NCBI RefSeq assembly: GCF_000290615.1
Contig: NZ_ALAS01000196.1
Span: 1-36,002, forward strand
Source: Heyndrickxia coagulans DSM 1 = ATCC 7050
GTDB lineage: Bacteria; Bacillota; Bacilli; Bacillales; Bacillaceae_C
Direction of reading: 5' to 3'
DNA length: 36,002 bases
Numbering within the stretch: the first letter of the stretch is position 1; each line of letters begins with the position of its first letter. A program made the translations under genes and the position numbers. Shown piece after piece: positions 16,601 to 24,848 of the stretch. The notes beneath the pieces were generated by a model. It searched no databases, was not told where the DNA came from, and saw only the letters and a program-made list of their open reading frames with translations.

Positions 16601-17385
16601 AGATAATTTTCCGCCCTTGGCGCAGGCCCGCCCGGCTCTAAAGCAAGCCCATACGCTTCCTCCAGCATGTCTTTTGCAGCCTGCAGCTGGAGGTGGATAT
16701 CTTCTTTCACCGCTGCCATAAACGGAAGGCTGTCCACCTCTTCCACATCCCCGGCATCATACATTTCGACCATTTTATCAAGCCATGCAGACGGATCCGG
16801 ATGGGAACGGGAAAAGTCGTAAAGCTTCCGGATCAGATGCTGGAGCTCGTCATCACTGCGGTCGTTTGAAAATGTATCCACTGTGCGGTAAAACAGGTCA
16901 TTTCCCTCTTTCGCATACTCCGCTTCAAAGAGGTCATCCAGCACTTCATCGCGCAGAAGTTCGGCTTCTGTATCATCGGCGATCCTGAATCCGGGGTCGA
17001 TGTCAATCAAATAATAATATTTTCGGATCACTTCAAGGCAGAAGGCGTGCAGCGTGGAAATCGGCGCTTTATTCAGCAGGCTCAGCTGTTTCCGCAAATG
17101 ATGCGAATCCGGGCGGCTGCTGATCGCCTCCTCGATCGCTTTACCGATGCGGTGGCGCATTTCCGCAGCCGCGGCATTGGTAAAAGTGACAATGAGCAGT
17201 TCATCAATGTCGAGCGGATCGTGATCATCCAATATTTTTTGGATAATTCTTTCCACGAGCACGGCTGTTTTTCCTGAACCGGCAGCCGCCGCGACGAGGA
17301 TGTCCTGCCCTTTTGCCATGACGGCTTTCCATTGGTCATCCGTCCAGACGGCATTCGCCGGTTTATCCGGAATGGCTGTTTTCAT
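13636..17385 (-). CDS. addA: ATP-dependent helicase/nuclease subunit A
   Basis: AddA is the helicase and one of the two nucleases of AddAB, which processes double-strand ends for recombination and stops at Chi. The 1249-residue protein is the family length (B. subtilis about 1232). It has TDDQW, Walker A AAAAGSGKTAVL (about 33-44), the DEYQD Walker B box, VGDVKQSIYRFR, RLMTIHASKGLEFPVVF, LYVALTRAK and the C-terminal nuclease motif LLDFKTD (about 1180-1186). The Walker B box is DEYQDC where many relatives have DEYQDT. It overlaps the end of addB by 23 bases, so the pair is translationally coupled. Confidence 0.98.
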   Translation of the reverse strand: MKTAIPDKPANAVWTDDQWKAVMAKGQDILVAAAAGSGKTAVLVERIIQKILDDHDPLDIDELLIVTFTNAAAAEMRHRIGKAIEEAISSRPDSHHLRKQLSLLNKAPISTLHAFCLEVIRKYYYLIDIDPGFRIADDTEAELLRDEVLDDLFEAEYAKEGNDLFYRTVDTFSNDRSDDELQHLIRKLYDFSRSHPDPSAWLDKMVEMYDAGDVEEVDSLPFMAAVKEDIHLQLQAAKDMLEEAYGLALEPGGPAPRAENYLDDIKIADRLLAAIHGPWQGLYEEMNAWHFTRAKACKGEAYEEELVKAADDLRKSAKKTLEGLKKDFFSRKPASFLKDMQEMRPVIAELRTLVKKFADAYGAVKAEKGIVDFSDLEHFCLDILAKKNEDGALIPSEAAKAYRQQFKEVLIDEYQDCNMVQETIMNLVAKGAGFDGNRFMVGDVKQSIYRFRLAEPNLFLKKYRDFDPEGRDAGLRIDLSKNFRSRKEILDGTNFIFKQIMGLKVGEIVYDSQAALVAGASYPEGDHPVKVALIDQADEAIEEEDAPDEETLDRAELEQSQLEARYLAREIKKLIGEEQVYNPKTGTSRPIRYKDIVILMRSMAWAPTIMEELKQAGIPLYTELSTGYFDATEVSIMLSLLKVIDNPYQDIPLAVVLRSPIVGLDEEALALIRIHEKRGPYYEAFKKFIADRPNPGEEEAHEKVSRFMEKLAVWRSIARQGDLSSLIWQLYRDTQFYDFAGGLPGGKQRQANLRALYDRARQYEETSFRGLFRFLRFIERMQERGDDLGTARALSEQEDVVRLMTIHASKGLEFPVVFVAGLNRKFNMRDISQAFLLDKDFGFASKYIHPEKRITYPSLPQLAFKRKKKLEMLAEEMRVLYVALTRAKEKLYLVGTVKNLGRRLEKWGKTRRQEGWLMPDHLRAAAGTYLDWIMPSLSRHADGTALFGDAGRVVLDDPSKWQIAVLPKEQFADMPEPEQEGEADWQHQVKAGLPVAAESAYKAQVFGRLSFRYRNEPATFRRAKQSVSELKRMHEEHDETNDTRFIPNAEKHIFDRPRFMQEKSTTPAERGTAMHMVMQHIPFDAPPTYASVEALVEEMVKQELLTEEQADAIAAEQLVRFFETDIGRRVLAAGRVMREMPFSLSVPAAEIYRDPSLAEEHVLIQGIFDCVAEEKDGLVLLDFKTDNIHGRFKGGFEEAEPVLRKRYEVQLALYSRALETILKKKVKEQYLYFFDGGHLLQIQSRMGLL

Positions 17386-20300
17386 CTGTTCTGCGCTCCT
17401 TTCTCATTTTGGCGAGGATTTCTTCCGGTTTTTCCGGGTGAATGAGGCGGTAATTGTTCTCTTCCATCGACTGGTCAAACTGGCAGACTGAACGGAACGG
17501 GCAGAATGTGCACGCCGCCTGTTTTTTTATTTTATAAGGCGCGATATCCGTCGTGCCGGACAGGATCGCATTGCCGGCCTCTGTGTAAATGTTGCGCACA
17601 TAGCTGCGGATCGCTTCAAAGTCTTCTTTGCTTGCCACTTCGGACCGGGCCGTTAATTGGCCGTCCTTTTTCAAACCTGCCGACACAATCGCACTGTTGC
17701 CGGATTCAAGCGACTGGTCCATCAATGTGATCACTTCCGGGCTGTCCAGCAACAGCCCCCGCATCCGGAAGTCTTTTAAAATTTCTTCTTCAATTTCTTC
17801 AGCCGTCAGCATTTTTTCCGCCGAAATCAGCGGATCATGAAGATGGAAATACAAAACGCCCGCCGGAATCGTTTCTTCACCTGTCAGCTGTTTCGAATAC
17901 GTCATAATGAGATCCAGATAAGTGAGCATTTGCAGGTCAAGGCCGTAATACACATTTGTCAAATCAAGCTTGTGCGCGCTTGATTTGTAATCGATGATCC
18001 TGACGTACACACCGTTTTCGCTTTCTGCCTTGTCGACACGGTCAATCCGGCCCTGCAGCTCCATTTTCGCCCCGTTTTTCAATGTAAATGAAAGCGGCGG
18101 AAGCTCTTTTTTCGGCCCGAAAGCGAGTTCCATCGCGACCGGTTCAAAGCCGCTTCGTTTCGCATGGACGCTTAAAATATAAGAAGCCCTTCCGACAACC
18201 TGTTCCAGTTTCCTTTTAATATATTGGTAGCGTTTCGAACTGAGCAGGATTTGATGCTGCAATTTTGGGGCAAGGTCGTCCACTGCCGCTTTTGCAAGCT
18301 CCATGCTTTGCTGCTTTGTCATCTCTGACCACGGAATGCCTTCGCGCTGCAGGGTATCGGAAATCCATTTCAATGCGCCGTGGAAAAGATCCCCGATATT
18401 CGGCGCATCAAGGCGGAACACATCCCGTTCCCGCAGCCTCAACCCGTATGTCGAAAAATGGGAAAACGGGCAGGTGAAAAACTGCTCCATTCTCGATACG
18501 CTGGCAAGGATATGGTCGCCGTACAGTTCCCGGCTCGTTTTTTCGGAGAGCTTCCGGGCTTTGTTTTGGTAAAACAAACTGGAAAAAGCATGGGCCGCCC
18601 GGTTTTTCCATTCCGGGTTCTCCATATAGAAGTTATACGTATCCCACCAGAAGCCGGCCATGGGATACCCTCTTTTTTTCAGCTGCAGCTGCGAAGTGAC
18701 AAAAGCAATAGCAGCCGCCGGATGGGAAATGTATGCGGCTTGCTGTTTCTCTTCCAGTTCCGCCGGGTCATTTACCCATAATCCGCCGCCGCGGGCCGGG
18801 AACATGTCCTCTATCCGGTTGATGAACGGGGACGGCAGCAATGCTTTCCCTTCCTCATCGGCAAGCGGAAAAGAGAGAACCAGTTTTTCAGACGGCGTCG
18901 TCAATGCCCGGTAAAAAATAAATTCTTCGTCCAGCAGGCGCCTTTTGCTGCCGGGCATGATTTCAAGCCCTTCCAGCCGCAAATATTCACGCTCTTCATC
19001 ATTTAAAACGCCATCTTCGGAAATTTTCGCCGGCATGACCCCGTCATTGGCCCCGATAATAAATGCCAGTTTGACATCGGACAGCCGGGACTGTTCCAGA
19101 TTCGCCACGAGCACCTGGTCCAAAGCCGGTGGAACAATGGAAAATTTTAATGACTCAAGCCCGGTTTCCATAATGGCAGAGAATTTCCCAACATCAGCAG
19201 GTCCATCGCCAAGGATTTCAACATACTGGTCCAAAACGCCCATGACTTCATCCCATGCCTGGTCATGTTCCCTGGCAGCAACAAGATCCCCCGCTTCTTC
19301 CTTTTCAAGCCGGAGCGCTTCCAGTTTTTCCGGAATCTCCAATTCTTCGAGATAAAGATACAATGCTTCGCAAAGCGCTTTTCCGGTGCGGGCGCGCTTC
19401 AAACGCCGCGACAGGCGCAAAATCGGCGCTGTGACCAGAAGCCTGAGTTCATTCAGTTCCTGTTCGATTTTTCTTTCCTCATCCGTTTGCGGAAGGTTTT
19501 CCAGTTCGAGGCCGCGGATCCGCCTATATTCCCATCTTTTTCTGCTCGTCCAGCGTTCTCCCTGGATGCCGTAAGCCAGGCAATAGTTTTCAAGCCGGTC
19601 CATTTTTTCACGCAACGTGCGGGCATCTCCAGGCGGAAACAGCAATTCTGTTTTGATGGCACGGAAAACCGGTTCATAACGCCAGTTGCCGCGGATGATT
19701 TCCAAAGTCGAACGGATCAGTTCAATGAGCGGATGGTTCAGCATCGGCCGTTTTCTGTCGATAAAATACGGCACATCATAATCGTAAAAAACCGTTTCGA
19801 TTAAATCCTGATAGGCCTCCCCGTTGCGGACAAGGATGGCAATATCACGGTAACGGCAGCTTCCTTCCATGACGGCTTCACGGATAGAACGGGCAACGCC
19901 TTCGATTTCCGCCCGCCGGTTGTTCGCCTGCCAGATCTCGATGCTGCTTTCCCCCGGAAAAGAAGGAAACGGCAGTTCTTCAAACCGGGACTGCAAAAAG
20001 CGCAAACTTTCATGCCTGAAACGGGCCGGTTCATACAGCGCCACGTCTTCTTCCGTTTCAATTTGAAAGGCGCGCGCCAGTTCATAGATATGTGCATAGG
20101 CTTCTCCCGGCATCCGGAACAAGTATAAATCATCCGGCTGCCTCCCGCGGAAAGCCCGGTCCGTTGTGAGCGCAACCGTAACGCGGCGGCATTTTTTCAA
20201 GAGTTCCCCGATCACCAGGTATTCCTGCGGGTTAAAAGTATGGAACCCGTCTATATAAATTTCCGCATCTTGGAGATAGCGCGATTTTTCAACGGCAGAA

Positions 20301-20866
20301 GCAAGTAGCCTCAAGTAATCTTCTGAATCAATGTATTTGCCTTCCAGCTTTTGCTCATATGCCTGATATACGCGTTCCAAATCGTGCAGCTTGTCGGAAA
20401 GCACTCTTCCCCCGTCCGCTTCCCCGATTGAGGCGCGTTTTTCCTGAAGCTGTGCAGGCGAGACGCAAAACCGTTTGAACTCAGTCAGAATGCGTTCGAC
20501 ATTGTCAATAAAGCCCGTCTTATCCGCCGCCCGCGTGAAAACCGACAGTTCTTCTTTTTGGTCTTCCAAAATTTTCCGAATGAGCATATTTAATCCGATG
20601 CTCGATACATGGGTACGGCTGATCCCGCCGACTTCCTGCAATATTTTCCAGGCAAGGCGCGTAAAACTGTACACCTGGGCACGGATCATCCCGCCCAGTT
20701 CAGGTTCATGCGCAAGCCGTGTTTCCGATAAAAAAGTCATTTGCTCCGGAACAAGGTAAATGAGCGGTGCCCCGCCCGGATCGCCAAGCAGTTTCTGCCT
20801 GATTTCACGTTGGATGAAAGTTGTCTTTCCTGTCCCGGGGCGCCCGGTAATAAATCGAAGGGACAA
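17363..20866 (-). CDS. addB: ATP-dependent nuclease subunit B
   Basis: AddB supplies the Chi-recognising pseudo-helicase and a second nuclease of AddAB. The product has Walker A GRPGTGKTTF near the N-terminus, and its four iron-sulfur cysteines are present: one around residue 800 (MEQFFTCPFSHF) and three near the C-terminus (C-x-x-C-x5-C, about 1119-1128). The nuclease motif is IDYKSS. The start is ambiguous: GTG 20875 directly abuts the AAAAGGAA ribosome site, while TTG 20866 is 8 bases further on and gives MSLRFITGRPG, closer to the family N-terminus. The TTG was chosen (1167 aa). The cysteines show the cluster-binding site is intact. Confidence 0.95.
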   Translation of the reverse strand: MSLRFITGRPGTGKTTFIQREIRQKLLGDPGGAPLIYLVPEQMTFLSETRLAHEPELGGMIRAQVYSFTRLAWKILQEVGGISRTHVSSIGLNMLIRKILEDQKEELSVFTRAADKTGFIDNVERILTEFKRFCVSPAQLQEKRASIGEADGGRVLSDKLHDLERVYQAYEQKLEGKYIDSEDYLRLLASAVEKSRYLQDAEIYIDGFHTFNPQEYLVIGELLKKCRRVTVALTTDRAFRGRQPDDLYLFRMPGEAYAHIYELARAFQIETEEDVALYEPARFRHESLRFLQSRFEELPFPSFPGESSIEIWQANNRRAEIEGVARSIREAVMEGSCRYRDIAILVRNGEAYQDLIETVFYDYDVPYFIDRKRPMLNHPLIELIRSTLEIIRGNWRYEPVFRAIKTELLFPPGDARTLREKMDRLENYCLAYGIQGERWTSRKRWEYRRIRGLELENLPQTDEERKIEQELNELRLLVTAPILRLSRRLKRARTGKALCEALYLYLEELEIPEKLEALRLEKEEAGDLVAAREHDQAWDEVMGVLDQYVEILGDGPADVGKFSAIMETGLESLKFSIVPPALDQVLVANLEQSRLSDVKLAFIIGANDGVMPAKISEDGVLNDEEREYLRLEGLEIMPGSKRRLLDEEFIFYRALTTPSEKLVLSFPLADEEGKALLPSPFINRIEDMFPARGGGLWVNDPAELEEKQQAAYISHPAAAIAFVTSQLQLKKRGYPMAGFWWDTYNFYMENPEWKNRAAHAFSSLFYQNKARKLSEKTSRELYGDHILASVSRMEQFFTCPFSHFSTYGLRLRERDVFRLDAPNIGDLFHGALKWISDTLQREGIPWSEMTKQQSMELAKAAVDDLAPKLQHQILLSSKRYQYIKRKLEQVVGRASYILSVHAKRSGFEPVAMELAFGPKKELPPLSFTLKNGAKMELQGRIDRVDKAESENGVYVRIIDYKSSAHKLDLTNVYYGLDLQMLTYLDLIMTYSKQLTGEETIPAGVLYFHLHDPLISAEKMLTAEEIEEEILKDFRMRGLLLDSPEVITLMDQSLESGNSAIVSAGLKKDGQLTARSEVASKEDFEAIRSYVRNIYTEAGNAILSGTTDIAPYKIKKQAACTFCPFRSVCQFDQSMEENNYRLIHPEKPEEILAKMRKERRTDENSHSG

Positions 20867-20942
20867 TTGGTTCACTTCCTTTTGATGAGCTCATTGGCCC
20901 CCATATCCGGAAAGATGCCGGACAAGGAACATTTGTTCTTTT

Positions 20943-20971
20943 ATTGTAACGGATATTGTGCTATGAATCAA
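20943..20971 (-). promoter_or_regulatory. SigA promoter of addBA
   Basis: TTGATT and TACAAT are spaced by 17 bases on the minus strand, about 75-105 bases before addB. No ComK AT-box pair was recognised nearby. Confidence 0.6.
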
Positions 20972-21154
20972 GCATTTTTGCCTAAAAAATATGCTTCCTG
21001 TTTTTTTCTGCCGGGGGATGCCCGCTTCCACGTAAAACACTGCCTGTTCCCGCCCCGGAAAAATCCTTCCTATCCAATCCGGATGCCCTTCCCGTCCGGA
21101 CGGGGCCGCGAACCGCCATCAGGGCGCGCTCCTGCTTCCAGACGTATAATGCCG
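20972..21154. other. Intergenic stretch, no gene
   Basis: Between the addB promoter and the AIM24-gene terminator I see no supported gene. CACTGCCTGTTCC at 21038-21050 recurs at 21165-21177 inside that terminator, a hint of a partial duplication. Confidence 0.5.
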
Positions 21155-21206
21155 AAAAAAAAAGCACTGCCTGTTCCGGGAAACGTCCCGCAAAATGCAG
21201 TGCTTT
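21155..21206 (-). terminator. Terminator of the AIM24-like gene
   Basis: On the minus strand AAAGCACTGC pairs with GCAGTGCTTT, with an inner CGGGA/TCCCG pairing, followed by a run of nine T. It starts just after the gene's stop codon. Confidence 0.88.
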
Positions 21207-21214
21207 CACACCTC

Positions 21215-22006
21215 TTAATCCCCGTCAAACAAATCAAACAAGCCTTTTGCCATGCTGCCTTCATCCTTTGAACCGCCCGCTGCCGGCATTGCGGCAAATA
21301 CGCGGCTGGCCAGGCGGCTGAATGGCAGCGACTGCACCCAGACCGACCCCGGCCCGCGCAAAGTGGCAAAGAACAGGCCCTCTCCCCCAAAAAGGGCTGT
21401 TTTGATCCCTTTGACAAATTCAATGTCATAATCTACCGTCTTTGACATGGCGACAAGACAGCCTGTATCCACCCTCAATGTTTCGCCGGGTGCGAGCTCG
21501 CGTTTCTGGATCGTGCCGCCAGCGTGGATAAAGGCAAAGCCGTCTCCTTCAAGCTTCTGCATGATAAACCCTTCCCCGCCGAAAAATCCGGTTCCGAGTT
21601 TCCGCTGAAATTCAATGCCGACTGAGACCCCTTTTGCCGCTGCCAAAAATGCATCTTTCTGGCAAATGATTTTCCCGCCCAGTTCGCTTAAATCCATCGG
21701 CACAATCTTGCCCGGATACGGCGCTGCAAACGCTGCATGCTTTTTATCACGGGCTTCGTTTGTAAAGGCGGTCATAAACAGGCTCTCACCGGTGATCAGC
21801 CGTTTTCCTGCAGAGAACAGTTTTCCCATAATGCCGCCGCCCTGGCCGCCCGAGCCGTCGCCAAAAATCGTTTCCATCCGGATGCCGTCTTCCATCATCA
21901 TCAAGCTGCCGGCCTCGGCAATGACGGTCTCCTGCGGGTCGAGTTCTACTTCAACAAACTGCATGTCGTCCCCGACCAGTTTAAAATCAATATCGTGGTT
22001 GTTCAT
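21215..22006 (-). CDS. AIM24/TIGR00266 family protein
   Basis: The 263-residue beta-rich protein matches the AIM24 (TIGR00266) family. It has [20 protein letters not shown] near the start, internal GGEGF and GGEGLF repeats, and [15 protein letters not shown]. The family is widespread and named from a yeast mitochondrial protein. Its biochemical role in bacteria is not established. GAGGAGG lies 8 bases before the ATG, and a strong terminator follows. It is probably a single-gene transcript between addBA and comK. No membrane helix is predicted. Confidence 0.85.
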   Translation of the reverse strand: MNNHDIDFKLVGDDMQFVEVELDPQETVIAEAGSLMMMEDGIRMETIFGDGSGGQGGGIMGKLFSAGKRLITGESLFMTAFTNEARDKKHAAFAAPYPGKIVPMDLSELGGKIICQKDAFLAAAKGVSVGIEFQRKLGTGFFGGEGFIMQKLEGDGFAFIHAGGTIQKRELAPGETLRVDTGCLVAMSKTVDYDIEFVKGIKTALFGGEGLFFATLRGPGSVWVQSLPFSRLASRVFAAMPAAGGSKDEGSMAKGLFDLFDGD

Positions 22007-22103
22007 TTCCCTACCTCCTCAAAATGCACTCCCCCCTGTATACGGACTTGCAGTTCGCAATGTTTCATTTTTATTTCCCGTGCAGCGTTCGTTTTATTGG
22101 ACG

Positions 22104-22130
22104 AAAAGGCAGGGACCCCCCTTCCCTGCC
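22104..22130 (-). terminator. Terminator of comK
   Basis: On the minus strand GGCAGGGA pairs with TCCCTGCC around a seven-base loop, followed by TTTT. It lies 5 bases after the comK stop codon. Confidence 0.82.
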
Positions 22131-22134
22131 AGGC

Positions 22135-22662
22135 TTAAATCCAATACAGCCCGCTCTCTTCCATCGCCCTGTATCCCTGTTGTTTCAAGAATTGCATCCG
22201 GGAGCGTCGGATGTTGATTTCATAAGCAACCTGCAAAGCAGCCGCTTTATGGTACTGATTGATAAACGATCCATAGCTGATTGGCAACACGAGTGATTGA
22301 TTGTTTGAAAAAACCACTTCAGTTTTTTTGCCTTCTGGGGTGTGGTCTTTAATATGTCCGGAGATCAGCCAAATACAATCCGGCTGGCTGGGCGATTTTG
22401 TTGGAAAAAGTATGGTAGCTGTATGGGGATCGACGAGGATCGGCGGCTTGTGCCGGACATGAATCAGGCTTTTTGTCGCATTTTTTCTTCCTTCGTAATC
22501 GCTTCCAAAGTATTTGCAGCTTTTTTTCACGATATTCAGGGGAAGTTCCGGCACAAATCGTTCCCGATCCACTTCCAATATTTTGGTCCCTTTTTCTCCC
22601 CCCTCCTGACAAGGAATCAGCGCAATCGTGTTTGGATGAATGTCCAATTGCCCATGTTGCAT
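22135..22662 (-). CDS. comK: Competence transcription factor ComK
   Basis: ComK activates DNA-uptake and recombination genes by binding pairs of AT-boxes through the minor groove. The 175-residue product matches it clearly: SCKYFGSDYEGRK, HKPPILVDPHTATILFPT, and EVVFSNNQSLVLPISYGSF. B. subtilis ComK is 192 residues, so this one is shorter, mainly at its C-terminus, where the B. subtilis protein has a tail used in adaptor and protease control. The start is ATG 22662 after GGGGGA; upstream GTG 22698 and ATG 22677 lack a ribosome site. It is divergent from yhzC, as in B. subtilis. Confidence 0.93.
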   Translation of the reverse strand: MQHGQLDIHPNTIALIPCQEGGEKGTKILEVDRERFVPELPLNIVKKSCKYFGSDYEGRKNATKSLIHVRHKPPILVDPHTATILFPTKSPSQPDCIWLISGHIKDHTPEGKKTEVVFSNNQSLVLPISYGSFINQYHKAAALQVAYEINIRRSRMQFLKQQGYRAMEESGLYWI

Positions 22663-22703
22663 AATGCATTCCCCCATTTTATTTTTCTCATGATCCACTC
22701 TCT

Positions 22704-22791
22704 ATTATAGTACAATCTTCCTACATTTCTAGTACTTTTTTAAAAATATGCATTTTTTTCTTTGTTAATCGTTTCAGAAAAATTCAATTTT
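22704..22791 (-). promoter_or_regulatory. comK control region with AT-box
   Basis: A minus-strand TATAAT (22704-22709) has only a weak -35, as expected for an activator-dependent promoter. AAAA-N5-TTTT at 22779-22791 is an exact ComK AT-box, and a near match with a 6-base centre lies at 22743-22756. Their spacing (about 22 bases between the boxes) does not equal the 8, 18 or 31 bases known in B. subtilis. Confidence 0.5.
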
Positions 22792-22795
22792 TACA

Positions 22796-22824
22796 TTGCT
22801 TTTTATTGAAATGCTCTGTATAAT
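22796..22824 (+). promoter_or_regulatory. SigA promoter of yhzC
   Basis: TTGCTT and TATAAT are separated by 17 bases, 27 bases before the start codon. It begins 4 bases after the AT-box. Confidence 0.65.
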
Positions 22825-22851
22825 AAAAAAAAGCGAAAAAGGTGATCATAC

Positions 22852-23085
22852 ATGGAAAACAAAAAATCTTTCTCTGACGTGCCGAAAGAAAGCCCGAAGT
22901 CCCGGATTCAGATGGAGAAATTTGTGGAACACATTTACACGGACATGTTGCTGAATGAGATCCTGCTGAACAAAAAAAGAGAAGAGTTATTAAGAAAAAT
23001 TGACCATGTACTTGATCTCCGCGATGAGGAGCAGTTCATGCATTTAACGAACGAACTTAAAAAAATCAACCTGCAATTTGGATAA
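22852..23085 (+). CDS. yhzC: IDEAL-domain protein, YhzC-like
   Basis: The 77-residue protein is strongly helical. Its N-terminal half is charged, and its C-terminal half (about residues 35-75) contains LLNEILLNKKREELLRKID and a closing D-x-R-DEEQFMHLTNEL, matching the short IDEAL domain found in small Bacillales proteins. The function of the family is not settled. It faces comK across a shared control region as in B. subtilis. AAAGGTGATC precedes the ATG and a strong terminator follows, so it is a single-gene transcript. Confidence 0.8.
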   Translation: MENKKSFSDVPKESPKSRIQMEKFVEHIYTDMLLNEILLNKKREELLRKIDHVLDLRDEEQFMHLTNELKKINLQFG

Positions 23086-23091
23086 ATACAG

Positions 23092-23133
23092 GCCATGCAA
23101 ACAGGCCCGGCCCGTTTGCATGGCTTTTCTTTT
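23092..23133 (+). terminator. Terminator of yhzC
   Basis: A perfect 11-bp stem, GCCATGCAAAC with GTTTGCATGGC, encloses an 11-base loop and is followed by TTTTCTTTT. Confidence 0.9.
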
Positions 23134-23213
23134 GCATAAAAATGGCAGGTGCAGGGCACGGCCAAAAGATTTTTGCCCGGAACAGGCCGCGCCTGCTGCA
23201 CTTTCAGTATTCC

Positions 23214-24461
23214 TTATTCTTCCAGCATGCGGATCCGCTCCAGTATTGTCGGATGGTCATAGCGAAATATTTTGACGAGAAGCGGCGGATTGACTTCGCT
23301 TAAACCCGCTTTTGTTAAAATTTGGAACGTTTCAACCCCGGACTTTTTATCATGCGTCATCTCTACGGCGTAACGGTCCGCCCGCATTTCCTGGTAGCGC
23401 GATGCCCAATTGGTAAGCGGGCTCGACGCAAAGAGCAGAACTGAGGAAATAAGCAGAAATAAAGGCAGCGAGCTGATGCTGGAAACCCCGGACATCCACC
23501 GCCCGCTTCCTTTCCAACGCCCAACCGCATCCATCCATCTGGCAATCAGCCACAGCCCGATGAGCATCATCAACATATAACCCGCGATGCCGAAATATAT
23601 ATGTTTTTCCACATAATGCCCCATCTCGTGTGCCATCACGAATAAAATTTCTTTATCATCCATACGGTTGAGGGTCGTGTCCCAGAGCACGATTCTTGAG
23701 TTGGAGCCGATGCCGGTGACGTAAGCATTCAGGGCGTTTGTTTTTTCCGACATATTCACTTCGTACACATGGTCAGCAGGAATTTGCGCTTTTTCCGCTA
23801 GCGCCAGAATTTTCGCCTCCAGTGCCTTGTCTTTTAACGGATAAAAATCGTTATACAGCGGATCAATCACGACCGGCTGGATAAACATCATAAACACCGT
23901 AAAAGGAATGGAAAGCAGCCAGGCCGGGAGCCACCATTTCCGCCGAAATTTTTTCATCAGGGCGTACAATACTGCGACGACAGCAAACATGATGGCAAAA
24001 TTCACCCAGAAATCGGTCAGTTCATCTTTCATCCATCCTGCAAAATTTTGGGCGGAAATGCCGTACGCTTTTGAAAAACGATGGGACAAATAATCGAACG
24101 GAAAGGTAAACAAAAAGGCTGCAAGCGAAAACCAAAAGAAATAAACCGCGGTTTGAATGAGGCGGATGTGTGAAACTGCCGCTGCCCATTTTTCAAACAT
24201 TTTGGAAATACCAAGCACAAGCACCAAAAAATAAAACAACCACTCATATGGCACGGACAGGAAAAAAAGCAGATTCCTGATTTTTGAGTATTCTTCGCTT
24301 AGAAACAATTGGCGGCCGCTCATAAAAGTAGCTGGATCGGCGGCTGTCCCTTTATATTGGGCGGGAATGGCGGCATCGGCGTAATGAAACAAATACCAGT
24401 ACATCAAAAGGCCGAACAAAACGTATGCCGCAATTGCCCGCAGCGCCCACTTTATCTTCAC
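23214..24461 (-). CDS. yhfN: M48-family membrane metalloprotease, YhfN-like
   Basis: The 415-residue protein resembles the CaaX-type Ste24 proteases (M48). The zinc motif HEMGH lies at 278-282 and the third ligand sits in EMRADRYAVEM about 85 residues later. Six or seven hydrophobic segments flank these. The start is GTG 24461, with AGGAG about 10 bases upstream; the frame continues to 24530 without a better site. Family members cleave membrane proteins or prenylated C-termini. The substrate here is unknown, and prenylated proteins are not expected in bacteria. The nearest match is B. subtilis YhfN. It lies 84 bases after azlD on the same strand. Confidence 0.85.
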   Translation of the reverse strand: MKIKWALRAIAAYVLFGLLMYWYLFHYADAAIPAQYKGTAADPATFMSGRQLFLSEEYSKIRNLLFFLSVPYEWLFYFLVLVLGISKMFEKWAAAVSHIRLIQTAVYFFWFSLAAFLFTFPFDYLSHRFSKAYGISAQNFAGWMKDELTDFWVNFAIMFAVVAVLYALMKKFRRKWWLPAWLLSIPFTVFMMFIQPVVIDPLYNDFYPLKDKALEAKILALAEKAQIPADHVYEVNMSEKTNALNAYVTGIGSNSRIVLWDTTLNRMDDKEILFVMAHEMGHYVEKHIYFGIAGYMLMMLIGLWLIARWMDAVGRWKGSGRWMSGVSSISSLPLFLLISSVLLFASSPLTNWASRYQEMRADRYAVEMTHDKKSGVETFQILTKAGLSEVNPPLLVKIFRYDHPTILERIRMLEE

Positions 24462-24545
24462 TCCACATGCACTCCTTCCTTGTCCTCTTCTATATATGTA
24501 GCCAAGGAAAAAGGCATTTAGAACAGCCAATACGGCTTTGCTCCT

Positions 24546-24848
24546 TCAAAACAGAAAAGAATAAAAGCTCAACACCGCAATCGCCCCGAGCACGACAATG
24601 ATGACATTCGCGCCAATAAATGCGAGGATGATGGCCGTTCCCGCGCCGATCACTCCGAACAGCGGATCTTTTTGAATCAAAAACACTTTTGGAAAAATCA
24701 AGGCGCCTAAAATCGCATACGGAACATTTTTTAAAATGCCTTCCAAAAAGGGCGGCAGCGTTTTGTTTTGCAAGAGGACGAGGGGCAGTATCCGCGGCAA
24801 AAACGTCACGATGCCCATGCCGATAATGACGAGGATAATGGTGCTCAT
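24546..24848 (-). CDS. azlD: AzlD-type branched-chain amino acid exporter subunit
   Basis: The 100-residue protein has four hydrophobic segments and the AzlD signature GIVTFLPRILPLVLL near the N-terminus. AzlD pairs with AzlC to export branched-chain amino acids or their analogues. The start is ATG 24848, which overlaps the azlC stop codon (ATGA); eight further N-terminal residues could be read from 24872 but have no ribosome site of their own. The overlap shows co-translation with azlC. Confidence 0.88.
   Translation of the reverse strand: MSTIILVIIGMGIVTFLPRILPLVLLQNKTLPPFLEGILKNVPYAILGALIFPKVFLIQKDPLFGVIGAGTAIILAFIGANVIIVVLGAIAVLSFYSFLF

Noticed and set aside
20982-21209. 75-codon minus-strand frame between addB and the AIM24-like gene
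   Set aside because: It lies over the terminator of the neighbouring gene, and no ribosome site is present.
22741-22760. Second perfect ComK AT-box
   Set aside because: The two A and T runs are separated by six rather than five bases, so it is recorded only as a near match.
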